This document shows, piece after piece, positions 25,345 through 34,409 of a DNA stretch of 64,000 nucleotides. Made by a program: the position numbers and the translations under genes. Position 1 is the stretch's first letter. The number at the start of each line of letters is the position of its first letter. Under the pieces are notes generated by a model. It saw only the letters and a program-made list of their open reading frames with translations, searched no databases and was not told the DNA's origin. The DNA comes from Planctomycetota bacterium (GTDB taxonomy: Bacteria > Planctomycetota > Phycisphaerae > Phycisphaerales > SM1A02). The stretch lies in contig JACZRS010000019.1 of assembly GCA_022574595.1 (NCBI GenBank), positions 20,696 to 84,695 on the forward strand. Direction: 5' to 3'.

Positions 25345-25509
25345 CCGTGAAATAGTCTCCCATAAAACTGCCACCATAGCCTCACTAGTCATACTCCCCA
25401 AATCCAGCCTTTTGGGATATTAAGCCTCTTTGGACGGACCCGTTCTAAAGGGCTAGAATGTCCGCTTAAAGGACTAGGGTATATAAATTTTTGAGGATTA
25501 TTGACCAAG

Positions 25510-25779
25510 ATGAGTATTGCAGCTGCACAAAGACAAGAGTTGGTAAAAGAGTACCAACGACACGATAGCGACTCAGGATCACCTGAGGTGCAGATCGCTA
25601 TTATCACAGAGCGCATTAGATCGCTCAGTGGGCATCTGCAAACCCACAAGCATGATTACGCATCACAGCGTGGCCTTGTCTTGTTAGTAGGTAAGCGAAA
25701 TCGCCTGCTTAAGTATCTTGCTAGAACCAGGCGAGATGCATATCAGGCGTTAATCAAGCGGCTCGGCCTTCGTAAATAG
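25510..25779 (+). CDS. rpsO: 30S ribosomal protein S15
   Basis: The start at the ATG at 25510 gives 89 aa, exactly the usual S15 length. It contains the conserved GSPEVQIAIITERI and the segment HKHDYASQRGLVLLVGKRNRLLKYL, ending RLGLRK. S15 binds 16S rRNA early in 30S assembly. It is followed 180 bp later by pnp, the standard rpsO-pnp arrangement. GAGGA lies 12 nt upstream of the start, a somewhat long spacing. Confidence 0.97.
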   Translation: MSIAAAQRQELVKEYQRHDSDSGSPEVQIAIITERIRSLSGHLQTHKHDYASQRGLVLLVGKRNRLLKYLARTRRDAYQALIKRLGLRK

Positions 25780-25959
25780 GCTGGGCCTTTTTTGTCAAGC
25801 GGTGTGGGGCTGGCCAACGGTGGCAGTAGGTAATCGACAGTTCATTTAATATGTGACTGTTACTTACCTTCTGCCTCTTAGATGTCGGCGGCCGCTCTGG
25901 CAATTGGATTCTGTGCGGAGTTGATGCGCACAGTGACATCTATAAGAGGTACAAAAAAA

Positions 25960-28131
25960 ATGACATATGTATGTGTAGAGCGGCAAATCGGAGGCCGCAC
26001 GCTTAAATTTGAAACTGGCAAGGTCGCAAAGCTCGCATCCGGAGCGGTGATGGCCAGTTACGCTGATACCACACTTCTCGCAACCGCTATGCGGGCAGAG
26101 CCACGGAAGGGGCTGGACTTCTTCCCGCTGCAATGTGATTACCGAGAAAAACTCGGGGCAGGCGGAAAGTTCCCCGGAGGATTCCGCAAAAGAGAAGGCG
26201 CACCTAGCGAAAAAGAAATCCTAACCATGAGGCTGATGGATCGTCCGATTCGTCCATTATTCCCCGATGGCTTTGTTGATGAAGTTCAAATCCAAGCGTG
26301 GGTAATGAGCCACGATGGCCAGAATGATGCGGACGTCCTGGCGTGTACAGCAGCCTCGGCAGCTCTTTGCCTGACTGATGCCCCATTTGAAGGGCCGGTC
26401 GCAACTGTTCGCGTTGGACGTATTGTTACCGATGACGGTGAAGAATATGTACTCAACCCCACGCACGCTCAGATGGAATTTTCCGATCTGGACTTAGTGC
26501 TTTCAGGTCACGCAGATGGCCTGAACATGATCGAAGTAGGAGCGGCGGAAGTTCCCGAAGCTGATCTCATTGAAGCGATTCGTGTCGGGTACGAAGAAGG
26601 CATCAAACCAATGCTCGAGATGCAACTGGAGTTGATGGAAAAAGCGGGTAAGAAAGAAAAACGTCCCGGCACTCTACTTCTGCCACCTGATGAGATTATC
26701 GAGCAGGTGAAGAAGATTGCCGGCGAGGAAATGACCAAGCTCAGGCAGATCAAAAGTAAGCAAGAGCGCGGTGACGCAATTAGCGAACTTAAAGAGCGTA
26801 TGATCGAAGAACATTTCGCAATACCAACAGGTGTAGCTTATTCCGAACACTTAGAAGCGGAAACACGTCAAGGACATGCTAAAGAGGCATTTAGAAGTTT
26901 AGAGAAGAAAACCGCACATCGACTTATTGCTGAAGACGGAGTGCGGGCGGATGGCCGTAAATTAAATGAAATCAGAGAACTGTTAATGGAGGTGGGTTTC
27001 TTACCTCGCGTTCATGGATCTGCTCTATTCCAACGCGGCGAAACACAATCAATAGTAACCTGCACACTAGGCACTACCCGCGATGAGCAGATCGTCGATG
27101 GGTTGATGCCCGAGTACGCCAAGAAATTTTATCTTCACTACAACTTCCCGCCGTTCTGCGTTGGTGAAGCTGGCCGCATCATGGGGCCTGGTCGTAGAGA
27201 GATAGGCCACGGCGGATTGGCGGAGAGATCATTGCTGGCAATCCTGCCTGACCTTGAAGAATTCCCCTATACCGTGAGAATTGTCAGCGATATCACAGAA
27301 TCCAACGGCTCATCTTCCATGGCTTCGGTTTGTGGTGGATGTTTAGCCCTTATGGATGCAGGTGTGCCTATCAAGGCAACTTGTGCAGGCATATCAGTAG
27401 GTAGATTCACATCTGCTGATGGCAAAGTAACCCACATTACCGATATCATCGGCGAAGAAGATTTCTTCGGTGAAATGGACTTTAAAGTGTCCGGCACTCG
27501 TGATGGCATCACCGGCGTGCAGCTTGACCTTAAAGCGCGCGGCCTGGGCATTGAGGAAATCTCGACCATACTCGATCAAGCCAAAATCGGTAGGCTGGAA
27601 ATTATAGAAAAAATCGAAGGCATTCTGCCACAGCCGCGAGCGGATCTTTCAGCTTACGCGCCACGAATTATCACAGTTATGATCGATCCAGAGAAGATCG
27701 GCAAGCTCATAGGTCCTGGTGGTAAAACCATTCGAGGTATTCAAGAGCGAACAGGCGCAACAATTGATGTTCAAGAAGATGGCACAGTGCTTATCGCAGC
27801 TATTGATGGCGATGCAGGACTTAGAGCCAAAGGCGAAGTTGAAGCGCTTGGTGCTGAAATCAAAGTTGGAACAATCTACGAAGGTGAAGTGGTTTCAATT
27901 AAGGACTTCGGAGCATTCATCGAGATCGCACCGGGAACCGATGGCATGTGCCACATTTCTGAACTAACCGATGGATACGTCAAATCCGTTAGTGATGAGA
28001 TCAAAGTCGGCGAACGCATAAAGGTTAAAGTGATCAACGTGGATGATACTGGCCGTATCAAGCTGTCAAGGCGAGCAGCTATGGAAGAAGAAAATAAAAA
28101 AGAAGAGGAACCGGTCGGCGCCAATAGTTGA
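25960..28131 (+). CDS. pnp: Polyribonucleotide nucleotidyltransferase (PNPase)
   Basis: PNPase degrades RNA 3' to 5' by phosphorolysis as a ring-shaped trimer. From the ATG at 25960 the product is 723 aa. Two RNase PH domains are present (the first with PRKGLDFFPLQCDYREK and FPGGFRKREGAPSEKE, the second with GRREIGHGGLAERSL and SDITESNGSSSMASVCGG). A KH domain (IGPGGKTIRGIQERTGATIDV) and a C-terminal S1 domain (YEGEVVSIKDFGAFIEI) follow. The frame is open 26 codons further upstream, but the family start and an AAGAGG upstream favour 25960. An intrinsic terminator follows. Confidence 0.97.
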   Translation: MTYVCVERQIGGRTLKFETGKVAKLASGAVMASYADTTLLATAMRAEPRKGLDFFPLQCDYREKLGAGGKFPGGFRKREGAPSEKEILTMRLMDRPIRPLFPDGFVDEVQIQAWVMSHDGQNDADVLACTAASAALCLTDAPFEGPVATVRVGRIVTDDGEEYVLNPTHAQMEFSDLDLVLSGHADGLNMIEVGAAEVPEADLIEAIRVGYEEGIKPMLEMQLELMEKAGKKEKRPGTLLLPPDEIIEQVKKIAGEEMTKLRQIKSKQERGDAISELKERMIEEHFAIPTGVAYSEHLEAETRQGHAKEAFRSLEKKTAHRLIAEDGVRADGRKLNEIRELLMEVGFLPRVHGSALFQRGETQSIVTCTLGTTRDEQIVDGLMPEYAKKFYLHYNFPPFCVGEAGRIMGPGRREIGHGGLAERSLLAILPDLEEFPYTVRIVSDITESNGSSSMASVCGGCLALMDAGVPIKATCAGISVGRFTSADGKVTHITDIIGEEDFFGEMDFKVSGTRDGITGVQLDLKARGLGIEEISTILDQAKIGRLEIIEKIEGILPQPRADLSAYAPRIITVMIDPEKIGKLIGPGGKTIRGIQERTGATIDVQEDGTVLIAAIDGDAGLRAKGEVEALGAEIKVGTIYEGEVVSIKDFGAFIEIAPGTDGMCHISELTDGYVKSVSDEIKVGERIKVKVINVDDTGRIKLSRRAAMEEENKKEEEPVGANS

Positions 28132-28156
28132 TCGCTGATCCTCAATTGATAATAAG

Positions 28157-28183
28157 CCTCGGGCAAAAGGCCCGGGGTTTTTT
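28157..28183 (+). terminator. Intrinsic terminator after pnp
   Basis: An 8-bp GC-rich stem (CCTCGGGC/GCCCGGGG, one T-G pair), a 5-nt loop and a run of six T follow the pnp stop by about 25 bp. Confidence 0.88.
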
Positions 28184-28227
28184 CTGCGCAAGCAGTCAAG
28201 CCGTCAAGGGGCTAAGATTATAAATAT

Positions 28228-29076
28228 ATGGATTGGATTAAGTGGATATTAATTGGTGTAGTAGCAGGCGTAGTACTTATGGCGCCCGTAACTCGTATTC
28301 TGCTAAAAAGAGCAAGAGATCGTGCGCGCCTGGCTGAACGTCGCGCGCGCGACGCAGAACGTCTGGCTGAACTTGGTGCGATGACAGGGGGCCTGGCGCA
28401 CGAGATCAAGAACCCTTTATCAACAGTGGGACTAAACGCACAATTGCTTGCAGAAGCTATTTCGGACTCTGCTCTACCTCAGGATGAACGCGACCGACTT
28501 CTGCGACGAATAGATGCGCTTTCAAGAGAGATAGAGCGCTTAAGAGGCATCCTTACAGATTTCCTCCAATTTGCAGGTCGAGTAAATCTTGAAACTGAAA
28601 ACCGAGATTTGGTTCAGATCATTGCTGATATTTGTGATTTCTATCAGCCTCAGTGCGATCAAAGTTCAGTTGTGTTGCGCACCCAATTGCCAAGTGTACC
28701 GGTGTTAGTGCGGGTTGACGAAAGTCTTTTCAAACAAGCGTTATTAAATCTGATGATCAACGCAACTCAGGTGATGAGCGCAAACTCAAGATCCAGCAAC
28801 GACCCCAATCAACAAGGCACTAGTGGCGAGCTAATGTTGCGCGTTGAAACTGACAATAACGAAGCCCGCCTTCATGTAATTGATACAGGGCCGGGGATTG
28901 ATAGCAAGAAGTTAAAGGAGATATTCCACCCTTACGTTTCACATCAAACGGGTGGAACCGGGCTTGGCCTTCCAACCGCAAGGCGAATTATCGAAGAGCA
29001 TGACGGGCGACTGGAAGTGCATTCAGAACTTGGTAAAGGAAGTGATTTTGTGATTCACCTTCCTCTTAGTTCGTAA
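28228..29076 (+). CDS. Membrane-anchored sensor histidine kinase
   Basis: The 282-aa kinase has one N-terminal membrane segment (about 4-25) and no extracytoplasmic sensor domain. A basic coiled-coil linker is followed by the HisKA H-box with His58 (GGLAHEIKNPLSTV). The HATPase_c domain has an N-box (LLNLMINATQVM), G1 (VIDTGPGID), F (IFHPYVSHQTGG) and G2 (GTGLGL). It resembles NtrB/AtoS-type kinases in the H-box. The response regulator on the opposite strand ends 14 bp away, tail to tail, so a functional pairing is possible but not implied by an operon. Confidence 0.88.
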   Translation: MDWIKWILIGVVAGVVLMAPVTRILLKRARDRARLAERRARDAERLAELGAMTGGLAHEIKNPLSTVGLNAQLLAEAISDSALPQDERDRLLRRIDALSREIERLRGILTDFLQFAGRVNLETENRDLVQIIADICDFYQPQCDQSSVVLRTQLPSVPVLVRVDESLFKQALLNLMINATQVMSANSRSSNDPNQQGTSGELMLRVETDNNEARLHVIDTGPGIDSKKLKEIFHPYVSHQTGGTGLGLPTARRIIEEHDGRLEVHSELGKGSDFVIHLPLSS

Positions 29077-29089
29077 TGTATCTCTATTG

Positions 29090-29749
29090 TTAATTTTCAG
29101 CAAAGATCTCAACATTGTCGAGTATGGATTTAGCAACTTCAATGAGAGGCCTGCGTGAGTTTCTCGCTTGCTTTTGCAGCATTTTCATGGCTTCAGGTTC
29201 GGTATTGCCCTTGCGCTGGACAATGAACCACTTAGCTTGTTCAATGGTTTTGCGATCATCCAAGCGTTGCTTGAGAAATCCTATTTCAAGGCCATTATCA
29301 ATGTAATCTTGGTATCTTCTCCATGCAACTTCAATACTTACTCTCAAATGATCCTGACTTGCTGGTTTCAATAAAAATCCGAAGACTCCGATTTCCGCTG
29401 CTGTAGAAACATATTCGGGGTCCGAGTAAGCGGACAATATCATTACAGGTACCCCGTACTGTTTGAAGATTGTTTTGGCAGCCTCCAATCCATTGGTCTT
29501 TGGCATTCGAATGTCAAGCAGAGCTAAGTCAGGTTTCTCTCGTTGGCAAAGCTTAATGGTTTCTTCACCATCTGCGGTTGGTCCAACTACTTGGTATCCA
29601 AGATCGGTAAGACTTGCACATATTCCAGTTGCAACAAGATGTTCATCATCCGCAACTAATATACGCTTTGGACTATTAGCAATAACATCCGAATTATTGA
29701 TCGGTGAGATGCTAGTGCTCAAATTGTCATTACAGTTACCAACCGACAT
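29090..29749 (-). CDS. Response regulator with ANTAR RNA-binding output domain
   Basis: The 219-aa protein has a receiver domain (about 28-145) with acidic Asp34/Asp35, the phosphoacceptor Asp79 (LALLDIRMP) and Lys in LLKPAS. An ANTAR domain follows (about 160-212: LDDRKTIEQAKWFIVQRKG...EAMKMLQKQARNSR). ANTAR proteins bind paired hairpins in leader RNAs and cause antitermination when active. AAGGAG precedes the start. The partner kinase may be the convergent histidine kinase. ANTAR targets (two hexanucleotide-loop hairpins) were not identified in the window. Confidence 0.9.
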   Translation of the reverse strand: MSVGNCNDNLSTSISPINNSDVIANSPKRILVADDEHLVATGICASLTDLGYQVVGPTADGEETIKLCQREKPDLALLDIRMPKTNGLEAAKTIFKQYGVPVMILSAYSDPEYVSTAAEIGVFGFLLKPASQDHLRVSIEVAWRRYQDYIDNGLEIGFLKQRLDDRKTIEQAKWFIVQRKGNTEPEAMKMLQKQARNSRRPLIEVAKSILDNVEIFAEN

Positions 29750-29870
29750 GACCGTAGTCTCCTTCCCCCGGAGTCCAACGATCTTGGATTGAATAGTAAT
29801 AGCCGTTAATAGCGGAGATCAATCATGGATCTACTAGCGGCGAATTAGGATATCGACCACATCATAGGGG

Positions 29871-31046
29871 TCAATCCAGGAAATCACGTGCGTCTAAGCG
29901 CTCAGGCACATATGTTTCAGTTACATATGAAATATCTTTTGTAATTAGTGATTCAACCTCCATTTTAAAACCGTTCCTCAGCATGTGCTGTATCTCGCGT
30001 TGCCAAGGCTTTTTGTCTATAAACCAGGGATATCCCGCAATCTGTTTTGCACGAGTTATGTCGCGCTCATTTAAATCAATTTTTACATCGTCCTTCAATG
30101 CGCAGCGTTCGTAATCCTCTGCTCTTATACCGATGAACTTTGCATCAGGCACAGCCATTCGCTCGCTTTCAAATGCAAGACTAATCGAACCCTGCTTAAT
30201 TACACTATAAATATAGTGTCCCCAAGGATCGCAATCTAGCAGGCAATAAATGGGTAAGCCAAGTTCTATATTCAAACGGCGCAAAAGTCGCCTCACACCT
30301 CTTGGCGGTTGTCCTGAACCTTCTGTCAAAATGCAGTTGTGAATTTCCCAGAAGCGATCTTCGTTGAATCTGCTCCAAACTGTATCTTTTTCAACGTGCA
30401 GGACGAAATCAGCTTCGCAGTTTTTGAACTCAATTACACTGGGTTCACAGATACTTGGGATAGAGTAGCCGCCTGTACCCATTCTACGACAATCAATTTC
30501 ATCGCCGTTGTCGATAATGGTAATGTTGCCCACCATAGTGCCGCGTTTCTTTGCAAAGATATGTAATTCCTCACGCAAAGCATGCATGGAAACTTCAAGG
30601 TCTTCCAGTATGGGATCAGATTCACTTTGATCGTTAAATGTTTTTTCTTTTGTACCTTCGATTGTGTGTAAGCATTTGTAGTACATGCCACGCAAACTCA
30701 GAGTTTTTTGCGCTTCAATCAAATCCTTGCATCCGTTAGCTAGAAGCATAGTTTGCATGAATTTCTTGGCTTGATTTAGATTGAATAGGTTACGGCGCTG
30801 ACTGTTGGATCCCATTTCCAGGATTCGCTTACGCTTGTTGTATTTCATATTTGAAACAGTGCGCAGCGGTATATCCACAAATGGATCACGCTGATTAAGA
30901 CTCGATTTAACCACAGCCTTGCCCATGGTGTCTATCTTGCTGATGGTATCTTTGTCTTTCTTTTTAGAAACTGGACTTAGGCGCCGTCTTGTAGGTTTCT
31001 TTGCAATCGACTTATGTGTGCCTAATTTAGTTTTCTTTTTTGCCAT
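29871..31046 (-). CDS. top6A: DNA topoisomerase VI subunit A (Spo11-like)
   Basis: Subunit A cuts both DNA strands through a tyrosine, and subunit B drives it with ATP. This 391-aa protein has the winged-helix catalytic motif SLRGMYYKCLH (Tyr122/Tyr123). The Toprim domain holds the metal-binding Glu in VLHVEKDTVWSRF and DxD in LLDCDPWGHYIYSVIKQGS. The first 50 residues are a Lys/Arg-rich extension. It lies 48 bp downstream of top6B on the same strand. Topo VI is mainly archaeal and plant, so a complete bacterial pair is unusual. Confidence 0.92.
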   Translation of the reverse strand: MAKKKTKLGTHKSIAKKPTRRRLSPVSKKKDKDTISKIDTMGKAVVKSSLNQRDPFVDIPLRTVSNMKYNKRKRILEMGSNSQRRNLFNLNQAKKFMQTMLLANGCKDLIEAQKTLSLRGMYYKCLHTIEGTKEKTFNDQSESDPILEDLEVSMHALREELHIFAKKRGTMVGNITIIDNGDEIDCRRMGTGGYSIPSICEPSVIEFKNCEADFVLHVEKDTVWSRFNEDRFWEIHNCILTEGSGQPPRGVRRLLRRLNIELGLPIYCLLDCDPWGHYIYSVIKQGSISLAFESERMAVPDAKFIGIRAEDYERCALKDDVKIDLNERDITRAKQIAGYPWFIDKKPWQREIQHMLRNGFKMEVESLITKDISYVTETYVPERLDARDFLD

Positions 31047-31094
31047 TTATCTGATTTCTACTTGTGTGTACGATCAAGTAACCATGCCATAAAT

Positions 31095-32921
31095 TTATTT
31101 ACGCTTGCCTGTTCGTTTTCGCGCCGTTTTTTTCTTCTTTTTTGTTACTTTTCTTTTCTTGGCAACGCTTTGGGGTTCTTTTCCAAAAAGTGTGTCATCT
31201 TCTTCATTAATTTCAGGTGCTGCACTAGCAACAATTACTACGTGTTCGTCTCTTGCCAAACTTGCTACTTCATCAATAACTTTGCCTTCATCATCGAGTT
31301 GCTGATCTGCCTGAGCAGTCCTGCGCTTGGCTTGTTTTAACAATGCGTAATAAATGCGCTTTGCATCCGAGCCAGTTATATCCTCACACGCTTTAGCGAC
31401 CTCGCCTATGTACCTCTCAAAGATAGTGCGGCGTTCGGATTCACGTAGCATTCGCTTTCTACGACGCAGATATGTTCCTAGCTTTCTCCCACATTCCTGG
31501 AGTGCTAGCTTCATCTCCTTGCGAATCTCATCGTAATCCGCAATCGCTTCTTTGGATTCACTTGTAAATGGAACCCAAACACTAGCCATGTGAATCATGA
31601 TCACTAAGGGACCTTGCGGGAGACTTCCCCGCGGTTGGCTTAAACCATAATTCTTCCAACTTGCTTCTAATGCGCCCTTAAACGAGCAGCAAGAGGACTG
31701 CTGATATAGTAGCGGAACCCTATTTGCGAACCTGATAACGCGAGCAGCATCTTCACCTTGAATTTCGCCTCCATATGCGATTCCAACTTCTATTTGAAAT
31801 GGATTGCCTCTATACACCGCAGGTGGCCGAGTCGCAGCCGTATAAAACTCAGCCTTCACACCACGCAAGAGCCCTGCAAGCATGGCTTTGGAACCAATAG
31901 GAACTAAGCAGTCCGTTGGTGGTGGGTTAATGCGAATTTCCTGAATCGCTTTGTATAGCTTCTCTGCATCATTATGATCAATTGTCTTAATCCAACTATT
32001 GCCGGTCAGTCCCGCTGCAGAAGCAATGTCTCTTGCCTTGGTGGGACCTACTCTACAAAAATCATTACGTAAGAAGCCCGCAAGCTGCTTCTCCGTCGTG
32101 CGCTCTAGCATTTGAATCAACGTGCCAAGTTCAATGCCCTTGGGGTGCGGCTTGATTTCCAATGGTTCATCTGGCAGCTCATCAACCGTACGCTTAAAGT
32201 GACGGGTTTCATTGCCAGGTGTTACATATGTAATATCAGCATGAGGATTGGCGATAGCTGTAAGCTCAAGGTACTCGTCGATCGACTGTCTACCTTTTAG
32301 GTATTTGCCTTCAAGTTCAATTTCTACTTGCGTTCCATGACCTTGCGGAAAAAGTTTGTCATCTTCTTTGTGTTCATCATCGCTGACGACCTCTGCTCGA
32401 TTCTTGGAAGTATCCATCTTTATGCGCATTTCGTGGGCTGGTTTGCGCTTTGAAGGTTTGGAGATAATCAACACGGGTTTGCCAGTAGTCATTAAGCCGT
32501 ACATCCCCGCTGCACTGATACCTATTCCTTGCTGACCGCGGCTCATTTTCATTTGGTGAAACTTCGAGCCGTACAACAGTTTGCCGAAAATATGTTCTAT
32601 TTGCTTTTTTACAATGCCCGGCCCATTATCGCGGACAATGATTTTGAATCTCGTTTCGTCCTTTTGAAGAATCTGCACAAAGATGTTTGGGAGTATTCCA
32701 CCTTCTTCACACGCGTCAAGCGCATTATCTACCGCTTCCTTAATTGTAGTAAGTAACGCTTTACGCGGATTATCAAATCCCAGCAGGTGGCGGTTCTTTG
32801 CAAAAAACTCGCTGACAGAAATATCGCGTTGTTGGCTGGCCATGGACTCAGCAGTCGCAATTGTGCGCTGTTTCTTTTTTCGAGGCGATTTTCTACTTGC
32901 TGCTGTCAAAAGAGAACTCAT
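31095..32921 (-). CDS. top6B: DNA topoisomerase VI subunit B (GHKL ATPase)
   Basis: The 608-aa protein has the GHKL ATP-binding fold: N-box with KEAVDNALDACEEGG, DNGPGI, GQQGIGISAAGMYG and a transducer domain later (PLLYQQSSCCSFKGAL...). The start FFAKNRHLLGFDNPRKALLTTIKEAVDN is diagnostic of Top6B. It ends with a Lys/Arg-rich tail. It precedes top6A with a 48-bp gap, so the two are probably co-transcribed. Whether the cell also has gyrase cannot be seen here. Confidence 0.93.
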   Translation of the reverse strand: MSSLLTAASRKSPRKKKQRTIATAESMASQQRDISVSEFFAKNRHLLGFDNPRKALLTTIKEAVDNALDACEEGGILPNIFVQILQKDETRFKIIVRDNGPGIVKKQIEHIFGKLLYGSKFHQMKMSRGQQGIGISAAGMYGLMTTGKPVLIISKPSKRKPAHEMRIKMDTSKNRAEVVSDDEHKEDDKLFPQGHGTQVEIELEGKYLKGRQSIDEYLELTAIANPHADITYVTPGNETRHFKRTVDELPDEPLEIKPHPKGIELGTLIQMLERTTEKQLAGFLRNDFCRVGPTKARDIASAAGLTGNSWIKTIDHNDAEKLYKAIQEIRINPPPTDCLVPIGSKAMLAGLLRGVKAEFYTAATRPPAVYRGNPFQIEVGIAYGGEIQGEDAARVIRFANRVPLLYQQSSCCSFKGALEASWKNYGLSQPRGSLPQGPLVIMIHMASVWVPFTSESKEAIADYDEIRKEMKLALQECGRKLGTYLRRRKRMLRESERRTIFERYIGEVAKACEDITGSDAKRIYYALLKQAKRRTAQADQQLDDEGKVIDEVASLARDEHVVIVASAAPEINEEDDTLFGKEPQSVAKKRKVTKKKKKTARKRTGKRK

Positions 32922-33521
32922 TGATTCTTATCCATGGTGGTTCTGATCATTTCAATCAGTCAGATTCCCATGCTCCCGTTACATGATCGGTCTGCCAAGG
33001 GGCAATATGAGCATTTTTGATATTACTGAGAACAATAGAATCACAAATAGCTTGATTTAAGGGAGTTGGCATAGATTTATTGCTAATTTGTCTACTTGTG
33101 ACAAAGCCCTAGGTGGTATGCCCAGGGCTATGCCGTATTCGGGGAGGATTCAAGAATTGTTACTTGCAGGAAAAACAAGAATCAATACGCACGACAAATC
33201 ATAGTTCATCTCCCCGGGCGCGATGTGAGCCCAGTTCGCAGGGCATTGCCGTGCCTGACATCGAACCGTTCGTGGGCGGACAGTTCAAGGTGTCGCCAGA
33301 AAATCTTCCTCCCCAATCTCTTTTGTTAGTTTGAAAAATAGGTAAAAGTAGATACCAGCTAATGTTGTGATTGTGTTAGTTCCTTGCAGGTTGATCTGAC
33401 TAATCAAAGAGGTTCACATTTGCCATCAATATCAAATTCCATATTTGCCTTGGATGTACATGAGCGTCTATGCTCTCCGCCCTAATTCAGTCATTTTGCT
33501 AACCTTGCAGGAAGTGCCGCT
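32922..33521. other. 600-bp intergenic region, no supported gene
   Basis: The stretch between divergent top6B and ndk holds no gene I can support. A GC-richer patch (about 33215-33310) contains a short open frame (VPDIEPFVGGQFKVSPEN) without a start signal, which may be a decayed gene or chance. The promoters of both flanking genes should lie here. Confidence 0.6.
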
Positions 33522-33992
33522 ATGCAAACTACACTAATTATTTTGAAGCCTGATGCAGTGCAACGAGGCTTGATGGGCAGTATTATCTCCCGATTTGAGG
33601 ATAAAGGGCTGAGAATAGTTGGTTGCAAGATGATGCTAATTCCTCGTGATTTGGCTGAAAAGCACTATGAAGTACACGCAGATAAGCCGTTTTATGAGGG
33701 ATTACTTAATTTTATGACATCTGGACCAGTCCTGGTCATAGCCCTTCAGGGAGTGGATGCCGTAGAAGTCTGTCGTAAGCTCATGGGGGCAACTTTCGGA
33801 TCAAAAGCTGAACCGGGGACTATCAGAGGCGATTTTGGTATCTCAAACAGCTTCAACTTGATTCATGGCTCTGATAGCCCTGAAACTGCACTCGAGGAGC
33901 TGGACAGATTCTTCAAACATGGTGATCTGATCGACTATGAGCGAGCTATCGAGCCCTGGGTCTACGACATGACCGCCGGTAGCCCAGAATAG
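33522..33992 (+). CDS. ndk: Nucleoside diphosphate kinase
   Basis: Ndk transfers the gamma-phosphate from ATP to other (d)NDPs through a phosphohistidine. The 156-aa protein starts with TLIILKPDAVQRGLMG and carries the active-site stretch GDFGISNSFNLIHGSDSPE, with the catalytic His in NLIHGSDS, and GATFGSKAEPGTIRGD. It is slightly longer than the usual 140-150 aa at the C-terminus. It is a single gene with no operon partner. The following 417 bp hold only the sigma-gene promoter region. Confidence 0.97.
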   Translation: MQTTLIILKPDAVQRGLMGSIISRFEDKGLRIVGCKMMLIPRDLAEKHYEVHADKPFYEGLLNFMTSGPVLVIALQGVDAVEVCRKLMGATFGSKAEPGTIRGDFGISNSFNLIHGSDSPETALEELDRFFKHGDLIDYERAIEPWVYDMTAGSPE

Positions 33993-34187
33993 GTCAGAAT
34001 TTGCGGGAACCAATCGAAGGCCAATGCGTCGGACCTCTCCCCGAAAAGTAGGGCCAATATTGGTTTTCTAACCGGGTGTTGAACCGATCAATCTTCCATA
34101 CTGGCACAAACAGGGCGGTTTGGGCAAAAAAGGCTGTTATGGGACGTTGCGATGAAGGATTATTGCACCTCCCGATAAGAAAGTGGA

Positions 34188-34215
34188 TTGCTTTATTGCA
34201 AGAAGTTTTTATAAT
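34188..34215 (+). promoter_or_regulatory. Candidate promoter P1 upstream of the sigma gene
   Basis: TTGCTT (34188-34193), a 16-nt spacer and a perfect TATAAT (34210-34215) suggest a sigma-70-type promoter 195 nt before the start at 34410. The -10 lies in an AAGAAGT/ACTTCTT inverted repeat (about 34200-34223), which could be an operator. By inspection only. Confidence 0.4.
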
Positions 34216-34344
34216 ACTTCTTAGACTGTGAACCCTGTTATGGGATGTCCAGTATCTAGTGGTGGCAGGGAAGGGAACGGCAAAGTTTGTGATTATCTTC
34301 ACAATCTCTCGCCGATGAAATCTTGCCCACCCGCTAGGGAATAC

Positions 34345-34372
34345 TTTGACGTAGTGAGACGTCTTATACAAT
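34345..34372 (+). promoter_or_regulatory. Candidate promoter P2 upstream of the sigma gene
   Basis: TTTGAC (34345-34350), a 16-nt spacer and TACAAT (34367-34372) lie 38 nt before the sigma start codon. The nearby TGAGACGTCTTA gives an imperfect palindrome around GACGTC. By inspection only. Confidence 0.4.
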
Positions 34373-34409
34373 CATAGACGTCCTTTTAGAACTATTGAGG
34401 ACCAAAGCG

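Noticed and set aside
25780..25800. Intrinsic terminator after rpsO (GGCTGGGCCTTTTTT)
   Set aside because: There is a T-run, but no upstream sequence pairs well enough with GGCTGGGCC to make a convincing stem.
33113..33334. Possible 73-aa gene between top6B and ndk
   Set aside because: No ribosome-binding site, no recognisable motif and unusual composition; kept only as part of the intergenic note.
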